Shown piece after piece: positions 56,080 through 64,000 of a stretch of 64,000 nucleotides of DNA. Position numbers and translations under genes: made by a program. Within the stretch, counting starts at the first letter, position 1. Each line of letters opens with the position of its first letter. Source of the stretch: Achatina immaculata (Eukaryota > Mollusca > Gastropoda > Stylommatophora > Achatinidae); assembly GCA_009760885.1 (NCBI GenBank), contig CM019713.1, positions 79,984,247 to 80,048,246 of the forward strand. The letters are read 5' to 3'. A model generated the notes under the pieces. The model was not told the origin of the DNA. It was given only the letters and a program-made list of their open reading frames with translations, and searched no databases.

Positions 56080-58870
56080 ATGGAGGAGTGGCTGCGACAC
56101 GATGGCCTACGTGTTGGCCACTTAAATGTTTATCATTTGTTAGGAAAACTCCCTGAGGTTACATATATACTTCAACAACATTTTCATATTTTTGGTTTCT
56201 CTGAAAGCAGATTACATAAAAACATCACAGACAATGATATACGAATAGATGGTTTTAATTTGATCAGGCGCGACCCAACTAGGAAGCTAGAGACAGGTTT
56301 AGTCGTTTACATTTCTAACACAATTAAATTTTGTAGAAGAGAAGACCTGAAAACATCAGAGGTTGAATGTATTATGCTAGAAATCAAAATATCAAATCTT
56401 AGTCCAATTCTAATTAGTTTTATATACCGAAATCCAAATGCTTCAGCCGAGTGGTATGATCACTTTGCGAACTCATAAATTCAAGGACATAATCATTCTA
56501 GGCGACTTCAATATAGATCTTAATCAGCCAAATCCTACATGGAAGAACATTTTAACATCTTACAACTTCTTTCAAATTGTTAACGAACCTACTAGAGTTG
56601 CTGAATCATCATCAACACTAATAGATCATATTTATGTAGCTGATCCAGGAAACATTACTGAATGTACTGTCCCTCATGTGACGCTGAGTGATCACTACCC
56701 GGTCTGCTCTACGTGGTCACATAAGGGGTATAAAATACCGAAACACAAACATACCAGCATCAAATATAGAAACTATAAAAACTTTAACTTGGAATTAATT
56801 TTAACTGATCTAAAAGCTTCGCCTCTAACGTACGTTTTCCAGTTAACAAATCCAGATGAGGCTATCGAATACTGGATCAAGATATTTCGAAATATTTTTG
56901 ACAAGCATATCCCCATCAAAGAAATGAGAGTAAAACACGTAACAAAATCCCCGTGAATAACTCCCGATATATTGCAACTGATGAGGAAACGGGATGAAGC
57001 TTACAAAAACAGAAATTTCAGTAGCTATCGTTCACTTAGGAATAAGGTGCAGTATTTAATTAGGCAGGAAAAGAAAAATTACTTCAGAAATTTAGTGAAA
57101 GACAAAACTGATAGTAAATCAATCTGGAAAGCGATTAATACTCTTGTAAATAAAAGGAAGAAAACTAACCTACAAACACTTAATGGTGAACATACTTGCA
57201 TTAACTTCAGTGAACATTTTAGGGAAGAAATTAGTATTCTAAAATCTTCATTACCGACCCCTAATTGCGACCTGAGCGTGTTGAAAACTTTCAGCGACAG
57301 TAAATGTGTAAAGCTAAAACGAACTAATATTCCTTTCCTCACAGTCGGTGAGGTTTATAACTACATCCAGTCCTTAAAGAACACTAACTCATTAGGATGT
57401 GATGACATTAGTAACAAGATACTACGCTACGCTGCACCAGTTATCACAGACACACTAACATACTTATACAACTTGTGTATTGACAAAAAATATTTCCCTG
57501 ACGCTTTTAAACTCGCCAAAGTTTTTCCTCTTTTTAAATCTGGACAGACTAGTGACCTCTCAAACTATAGACCCATATCCATTCTGTCATCACTATCAAA
57601 ACCTCTTGAAAAACATATACAAAAGTTAACTCTGCTCCACATGCAAGAAAACAATCTACTAATAGACAGTCAGTCAGGTTTTAGACCAAATTACTCCTGC
57701 CACACAGCATTAACTAAAATGACAGAAAACTGGCTGTCTAATATAAATGATGACAAATTGTGTGGTGTTGTCTTTGTTGATTTTAAGAAAGCCTTCGATA
57801 TGACTGATCATGAAATTCTTGCAAAAAAGCTGGAAGGCTATAGATGACACCCTGACCTAACAAAATGTATTACATCTTTTCTCTCAGGTAGAAAACAAGT
57901 AGTTTGCTTTAGAAACAAAATATCTGGCTCGTCTGTGGTTGATGCTGGTATTCCTCAAGGCTCCATTCTTGGTCCTCTTCTCTTTGCTATCTATATTAAC
58001 GAACTACCACTACATTTAAAGCACTCTTCATGTGATCTTTTCGCTGACGACTGTACTGTTTACAATAGTTAATATGACATCAATAACCTACAGACAACGC
58101 TCCAAAATGATATAAACAGTTTGATTAAATGGAGTAATAAAAATGGTATGTTGATAAACACCAACAAAACAAAATCCATGCTCATCATTACAAGACAGAA
58201 ACTGCAAAATGCAACTAAAACTTCACTACAGCTTTGTGCTGGGACTAAGGCAATAGAAAATGTTCATGAACATAAAACCCTAGGACTCATCATTGATCAG
58301 CATTTAACTTGGAATTCTCACGTACATAACCTAACAAATTTGATTGCACAGAAAGTTTACCAGCTAGCCAAAATTAAACACTTTATCGACAAAGACACAA
58401 GAAAAATATACTACATATCACACATACAAACACACTTAGATTACTGTTCCACAATCTGGGATGGATGCTCAGTCTCAAACACAAAAAGGCTCCACTCACT
58501 TCACAAGCGAGCATTAAATCTTATTTGTGAACACCCAGTACAGACTGTAGATCAACACAAACAACTCAAAATTCTACCCCTCAAAAATAGAATCATTTTT
58601 AACAAAGTTAAGTTTGTTCACAGAATTCTGTCGCACGATGCTCCGCCTTACTTGTGGTCACTGTTTACGTATAACACTAAACATAGCCAGCGTTTAAAAA
58701 ACTATCTTCTTCCTAAACCCAGGATTGATCTGTACAATAAAAGCCTTGCATACTCTGCAGTACAGCTCTGGAACACCCTCTCCTACAATTTAAAATCCAT
58801 TGGTAATACTTCATCCTTTAACTCAAACCTGTTTCATTATTTACTTGCTTGTAATTATATACCTCCATAA
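56080..58870 (+). pseudogene. LINE ORF2: APE-type endonuclease plus reverse transcriptase
   Basis: The start ATG is at 56080 (MEEWLRHDG). Endonuclease motifs are GHLNVYHLLGK, FSESRL, FIYRNP, ILGDFNIDL (56495-), STLIDHIYV and LSDHYPV. A frameshift lies at about 56445-56478, and some 15-20 residues between YRNP and GDFN seem to be missing. RT motifs are GCDDISNKILRYAAP, NYRPISILSSLSKPLEK, GVVFVDFKKAFD (motif A, near 57770), GIPQGSILGPLLF (motif B) and LFADDC (motif C, 58040-58051). The tail region HLDYCSTIWDGC and AVQLWNTL follows. In-frame stops are TGA 56954, TGA 57845 and TAA 58070. Confidence 0.92.
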
Positions 58871-59273
58871 AATAGCCAACACTCTCTCAACACATGGCTC
58901 GTAAACCATCAAGTACTTCAATGACATAGTTAGAAAAGCAACTTGTTAGATATTGTTAGAAATTATTTTAATGTTTGTTAAAAAAAACATATGTTAGAAG
59001 ATGATTTACAGTGTATTTTTATTTATGTATATGTCTGCGTGTGTATGTGTATGAGTGCTATTTTATTAAGTTAATGACTTCTTCTATTTTACCTTGAATG
59101 TAATAGTTAAATCTTACACTCTTTTGATATGTTTTTCCTAATTTAATTTGTATTTTTGTACTAAATCAAGTGTGTAGGAAGAATGAAAGATGGAGTGATG
59201 AGGGGCAGAATGTAAGACGGGCCTGAGTGCCCAATTCTTTACCCTTGAAAAATAAAGATTATTCATTCATTCA

Positions 59274-59425
59274 TTCTGTCTTGACTCACAAACATATCCC
59301 TTGTAGAGATATGTAATGATGTTGACTATTTTAAATCGTGCACTATATAGTCTTAAAATTCTCCACAATGAATCTCTGTGTATGCTATCAAATGCTTTTT
59401 GGAAAGTCTATGAAATTCAGGATTA
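59274..59425 (-). mobile_element. Family-B LINE fragment, right of the full LINE insertion
   Basis: The minus strand reads aagcatttgatagcatacac, then agattcattgtggagaattt, matching 17840-17900 of the plus-strand family-B copy. It is cut by the N gap. Confidence 0.8.
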
Positions 59426-59525
59426 NNNNNNNNNNNNNNNNNNNNNNNNNNNNNNNNNNNNNNNNNNNNNNNNNNNNNNNNNNNNNNNNNNNNNNNNNNN
59501 NNNNNNNNNNNNNNNNNNNNNNNNN
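59426..59525. other. Assembly gap, 100 N
   Basis: Exactly 100 N, the usual placeholder for a gap of unknown size. Sequence on the right restarts inside the copy of 25453. Confidence 0.98.
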
Positions 59526-60378
59526 TAAAAAACCTCTACGAAAACAATCGCAGAATCAGGTAATAACGAATAAAATCAGAACAGCAGAACCCACACAACA
59601 AAAAGACCGGGGAAATGTACACATGTTCTTCTTTGTTACCAAAAATATATATCATAGTAAAACTCCATAATCACAAAATACGACTATTGTGTACAGCTAA
59701 ACTGCCACAGAGTTGTCGAACAGACTTCTTTTCTCAGGCATTTTCTTTGAAGAGTTGCAGTCAAAAGACATGAGGGAGAATATGTTGTACGATTAGACAT
59801 TCAGGGACCTATTGCTGATATACTAGCGTCAGGTTTAGCCAACCATAGATGACCAAGACCCTGTCCCACCTCTCCGTTGGACCACCATTAACAGGCCTAA
59901 CATCGCTAACGGAGTAGGGATCGCCCTATTCCCCCTTGGTGGTGGAGTCTGCTAAAGAAGCATTGAACGCCCCCTACTTTTTAGCTGTACTCCGAGACTG
60001 AAAAAATAGTTGCACTAACCCGCTCCTATGCTCATACAATGTTGTACCTCAACACCTCTAGAGATTCCCCTGCAAAGAACACCAGTTCTTAGTTACAGGG
60101 AGAGAGTACAACACAAGACAAGACGCGATGACAAGATATAGAAAGAAAAAAAAATACATGAATGTAATGAAATAATAAATGAATCAATATTCACTGGAGA
60201 GTATAAGCGAGTTCATGCACTTGAAAATATAAACAATCAGGAAAGATAAATTGGAAAAAAAGCAGGAGAAAAGATAATGAACAATCACGTTAGCGAGATA
60301 ATGTATTAACAAATAAGATGATGTAAAACGGCAAAGATGTGAGATCTAATTTTAAATCTATCATCATTTTAGGAAATA

Positions 60379-60411
<33 letters not shown>

Positions 60412-60611
60412 GATGATGATAATGATGACGATGATGATGATAATGTAATAAACAGGCCATATGGTAGAAAATTAACTGAACCTACAGATTCCCTGAAACT
60501 GCTATAAGGGAGATTACTGTGATAATATGCTCCGCTAACAGAACCTGCTAGCCACGACGCCGATGATAAATGTAACAGAAAATGAAATTTCAAGGTTTAT
60601 CCCCCTTATAT

Positions 60612-60836
60612 ATATATACATATATATATGAAGGTTTGTATGAATGTATGTACATATGTATGTATGTGTATGTATGTATGTATGTATGTATGTACGCATG
60701 TGTGTATTTATGTATGTATGTATGTATGTATGCATGTATGTATGTATGTATGTGTGTATGTATATGTGTATGTGTGAATATATGTATGTGTGTATTTATG
60801 TATGTATATGAGTATGTATGTATGTATGTATGTATG

Positions 60837-60870
<34 letters not shown>

Positions 60871-60888
60871 TGTATGTATGTATGTATA
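60612..60888. repeat. (TATG)n microsatellite, copy 2
   Basis: Same interruptions as 26448-26730. Its length differs by only a few bases, which argues that the two copies separated very recently. Confidence 0.95.
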
Positions 60889-61486
60889 TTCCAGCAGCAC
60901 GCTGGAACGCCTGGATCAATTTCAACGAAACTCGGCACACATATGATTTACAATCTGGACCGTCTGGGTCAGATCGTCCAAAGCGGAGCCGGGGGGGGGG
61001 GGGGGGGTAGTATTGAAACCAACTATTGATGTAAACGACGGGAAGTAGATCCCGTTATGCTTATGCCTGCCGGATAAAGGTCGGGCCACATAAATCGATG
61101 ACGTTATATCAGTTGAGATGCCGAGAAACATTATAAACTGAGCAGATTTCTGATTCACTCAAGACATCCTATTGTGGTTATTTTTTTCCAAATTAGCTTT
61201 TCAAATTAGGGAGAGAAAGGGGAAGAGAGAGAATGAGAGGGCGGGGGAGAAAGAGAGAGGGAGAGAGAATGAGAGGAAGAGAGATAGGGAGAGAGAAAAG
61301 TAAGGAGAGGGAAGAGGGGGGAGAGAAAGGGAGAGAGATAGTGAGGGAGTGGGAGAATGAGAGAGATAAGGACAGAGAGGAAGAGAAATAGATTTGTGAT
61401 GGCATATTCCTCACACGGAAAACTTTATATGCTTGCTTAAGGGAGAGAGGGAGAGAGAGATGGAGAGAGAGGTTAAGAGAAAGAAT

Positions 61487-61785
61487 GAATGAATGAATGA
61501 ATAATCTTTATTTTTAAAGGGTAAAGAATTGGGCACGCAGGACCGTCTTACATTCTGCCCTTCATCACTCCATCTTTCATTCTTCCCACACACTTGATTT
61601 AGTACAAATATACAAATTAAATTTTAAAACAACATATCAAAAGAGTGTAAGAATTAACTACTACATTCAAAGTAAAAGAGAAGAAGTAATTGACCTAATA
61701 AAATAGCACTCACGCACACATACATACGCAGACATATACATAAGCAAAAATACATTGTAAACACAGATCAGGAGAGAGATAGAGA
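61487..61785 (-). mobile_element. CR1/L2-like LINE 3' end, copy within duplicate
   Basis: Same as 27331-27630, beginning gaatgaatgaatgaataatc. Confidence 0.87.
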
Positions 61786-61792
61786 CCGAGAC

Positions 61793-61826
<34 letters not shown>

Positions 61827-62958
61827 ATTTCAGACCGCCATGTTTCCATCACGGATAACTTTATGTTCCTTGTTCAAGGGTGGCTTCACCCAAGAATTTA
61901 TTTCTTCTTGCTCCTGGAGGTGAAACGAAAAATGTGCTTTGTAAACAAACCGTCTAGACTTTGTAAAACCATCTAGACTCTGTATAACGCCTAGACTCTG
62001 TAAAACCATCTAGACTATGTAGAACCGTCTAGAAGGTTGTGGAAATGTATAGAGCTTTGTTGAAATAAATACCCGGACAACGTCAGGTACTCAGCTAGTA
62101 CTGGTATAAAGGTTAATTGTCTTTTCGTTTTTATAGTAGTTAAACATATGGGGGCGATCTTACCCTTAATTAACAGTGCAGAACCCTGAGTTAAAAACGT
62201 TTACGTGTTATGAGTGTTTCACCGTACCACAGGAATTGTCGGGAGTTTTTCTTTTTGGCGGGGTGCGTATGGAATTGGTTTTGAACTCTAACTAATTAGT
62301 AGATTCTGTGTCAAATGTCGTAGGAAAACAGTCCTATTTTCTACTCTCTCTCTGAACCTTAAGTGCCAGTGGCACATGGGGCTTCGGCAATGGTTTTCCA
62401 CAAATGCCTGTCCTTCGCCTTTTTTTTCTGCTCTTGCCCAAGTGAGCCCTCTATTGCTCAACATCCTTTCTGTTGTTCTTCTCCATGTCTCTTTTGGTCT
62501 ACCCTTACTTCTATTCCCCTGTGGTGTCCATCATATGTTCTACTAGTTATGGTGTAAGTTTTCCAAAGTGAGAGACTATATCCGATAGAGATTTTTTTAT
62601 GTTATGGTGGAACAACTCTGGCGAATGTTTCTGTTGTCAGAATAATTTGTGTGGTACGTACTTCCACCAGCAGTTTCAGATGAATGAGTTGATATACTTC
62701 CTCCATCATCAAGTCTTTCATCATCATTTTGCTTCACTATTAAACTGGTTTTGTGTAACTTCAGTAAAATGCGTTTGTTCTACCATGCGTAGTTCAGCTG
62801 TGAGATGTCCGAACCTAGTCCTGTTATGAGTGTATTGAACAAGAAATTGGAACGTCCATTATAAATGTGACACTGTGTTTTTTTTGTCAGATGATACCAC
62901 CATTTTGCACGGGCATAGTAAGTCATATTAGCCTGTTGTATTATGATATGACAAGCAC

Positions 62959-63089
62959 CTTCACATGTTGGGCCAATGTAATCCCCCACACATGACAGAC
63001 AAGTCCCATTTTCCATGTCCACAGTTGGTCTTGACACAACGGCGGGCAGGAGAGACTGCATTTATCTCCGTAATTTCCCACGGGACATT
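62959..63089 (-). pseudogene. EGF-like exon, CPVG type, with 1-bp deletion
   Basis: The splice sites (ctttcag acceptor, GTGCTT donor) and the first 26 or so codons match the 28809-28940 exon. Near 63020 one base is missing (tgtcacacag in the 28.8-kb copy, tgtccacag here), so the segment is 131 nt and the frame is lost after CQDQL. The last four cysteines are not translated in register. The break could be a real pseudoexon or a consensus error, because the surrounding sequence (59526-63765) is a near-identical copy of 25453-29617 lying next to an assembly gap. Confidence 0.8.
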
Positions 63090-63765
63090 CTGAAAGAACG
63101 AGAACAGAACATCTGAATGATCTTCTTGATACTTTTGACAGAGTTTTAACATCCCAAGAGCGCATAAAACTATACTATCAGTATAACATTTATCAATATG
63201 TTAGTTTAATAACGACAAGAACAAAAAAGATTACAGAAAAATAGAAGTGTAAAATGAACACGAGATTAAAAGGACATCTATCGCTCATCACAAGCTAAAT
63301 GAACTAAAGAAGCTGTGGAGAAGGACAGATAAAACTACAAAATTAGTTTTTAAGGACATGCACTTCTCCCATCGCAACATATGCCCGTACATACAGATTT
63401 TCTGAAACTGTTATAAGGGAGATTACTGTGATAATATGCTCCGCTAACAGAACATGCTAGTTACGATGATGATGATAGTGATTGTAACAGAATATAGATT
63501 TTCAGGGTTTGTCCCCCCCCCCCCCACCATACTGCTATAAAAGCTCATTCCCTTTGTTGTATTAGTTAAACATGTGGGGGTGGTCTTCCCCTTATTAACC
63601 GTGCAGAACCTAGAGTTAAAAACATTTACGTGTTATGAGTGTTTCACCGTACCACGGGAATTGTCGGGAATTTTTCTTTCTTTCTATGGCGGGCTGGGTG
63701 ATGAATTGATTTTAAACATTAACTAATTAGTAGATTATGTGTCAAATGTCGTAGGAGAGCAGTCC

Positions 63766-64000
63766 TAGTTTCTTCAAGTTATGGTCTAAATATTCCAAAG
63801 TGGGAGACTACACTCGATAGAGATTTTTTTTATGTTATTGTGGAACAACGCTGGCGAATGTTACTGCTGTCAGAGTAATTTGTGTGGTGCGATCTTCCAC
63901 CAACAGTTTCAGATGAATGATTTGATACTTCATCCATCATCAAGGACTTCCATCATCATTTTGCTTCACTATTAAACTGGTTTTTGTCTGACTTCAAAGA
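63766..64000. repeat. Start of a further 1.2-kb exon unit
   Basis: After agcagtcct the sequence continues agtttcttcaagttatggtc and follows 40650-40870 and 41858-42070. A further CPVG-type exon would be expected shortly after the window ends. This differs from copy 1, which switches at 29618. Confidence 0.78.

Larger units (their letters stand above)
53088..59273 (+). mobile_element. Near full-length CR1/L2-like LINE, 6.2 kb
   Basis: Boundaries are set by the interrupted family-B element (53087 / 59274; shared ttct is the only possible target duplication). Order: 5' leader 53088-53362, ORF1 53363-55653, spacer, ORF2 56080-58870, 3' UTR, then an (ATTC)n tail at 59261-59277. An ORF1 with an SGNH esterase, an ORF2 with APE-type endonuclease and RT without RNase H, and a short-repeat tail together fit the CR1/L2 group of the Jockey superfamily. 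It is inactive, with at least four in-frame stops and two frameshifts. Fragments elsewhere in the window show that the family was active at more than one time. Confidence 0.92.
4317..63089 (-). other. Multi-EGF-domain gene (MEGF/SREC-like), internal part only
   Basis: Nine separate minus-strand segments each encode one cysteine-rich EGF-like repeat and are bounded by AG acceptors and GT donors. All introns interrupt the codon after its first base (phase 1). Each repeat has eight cysteines in the laminin-EGF/MEGF spacing (C-x8-C-x3-C-x(1-3)-C...). Proteins built this way (MEGF10/11, SREC, CED-1 and many molluscan relatives) are secreted or single-pass receptors. That role is inferred here, because no signal peptide, membrane segment or cytoplasmic tail is in the window. 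The eight intact exons from 47635 down to 4317 would add 1062 nt (354 residues). Whether the 62959-63089 exon belongs to the same transcript is uncertain, because it lies beyond an N gap and is frameshifted. Transcript order runs from high to low coordinates. Confidence 0.75.
59526..63765. repeat. Near-identical segment, copy 2 (partner 25453-29617)
   Basis: It contains, in the same order as copy 1, the (ATG)n tract (60380-60442), the (TATG)n tract (60612-60888) and the hairpin repeat (60890-61165). The GA tract (61205-61480), LINE 3' end (61487-61785), 20-bp repeat (61950-62040) and family-C 3' end (62345-62545) follow, then the EGF exon (62959-63089) and RTE scrap (63250-63500). A 91-bp stretch (59817-59907) is unique to this copy. 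Confidence 0.92.

Overview
The window looks like an intron-dominated stretch of an animal nuclear genome, most likely a mollusc and probably a gastropod. This is inferred from the content: phase-1 exons that each encode one eight-cysteine EGF-like domain, with GT/AG splice sites and introns of 1 to 20 kb, together with RTE-type, CR1/L2-type and Penelope-type retroelements, Tc1/mariner relics and many micro- and minisatellites. I see no bacterial-style operon, rRNA, tRNA or CRISPR array. Base composition is AT-rich throughout.

The only host gene I can support lies on the minus strand. It is a chain of EGF-like exons of the MEGF/SREC type at 4317-4454, 24972-25106, 28809-28940, 37255-37389, 39845-39976, 41047-41178, 42276-42407, 47510-47635 and 62959-63089. 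Every exon is flanked by phase-1 introns. All but the last have a length divisible by three, so exons can be copied without breaking the frame. The 62959-63089 exon carries a 1-bp deletion. In transcript order the exons run from high to low coordinates. The first exon, any signal peptide, the transmembrane part and the C-terminus are not visible here.

The locus has grown by duplication at several scales. Three head-to-tail units of about 1.2 kb, each with one exon, occupy about 39.4-42.7 kb. A tandem duplication of about 10.8 kb makes 18905-29617 and 29710-40637 diverged copies of each other, with a 90-odd bp exact copy of nearby sequence at the junction. A third, near-identical copy of 25453-29617 appears at 59526-63765, directly after a 100-N scaffold gap. 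It may be a recent duplication or a duplicated haplotype in the assembly.

The introns are filled with nested mobile elements. The best preserved is a roughly 6.2 kb CR1/L2-like LINE at 53088-59273. It has an ORF1 carrying an SGNH (GDSL) esterase domain and an ORF2 carrying endonuclease and reverse transcriptase, all broken by point stops and frameshifts. It sits inside an older LINE ('family B'). RTE/BovB-like copies ('family A'), a Penelope-like element with inverted terminal repeats at 43911-45800, Tc1 and mariner relics, and a SINE-like insert complete the set. Each LINE family ends in its own simple repeat: ATTC, TGA/ATG, TAAGATA or GA. Some of these tails have expanded into microsatellites, including a roughly 400-bp CT tract at 13845-14243.
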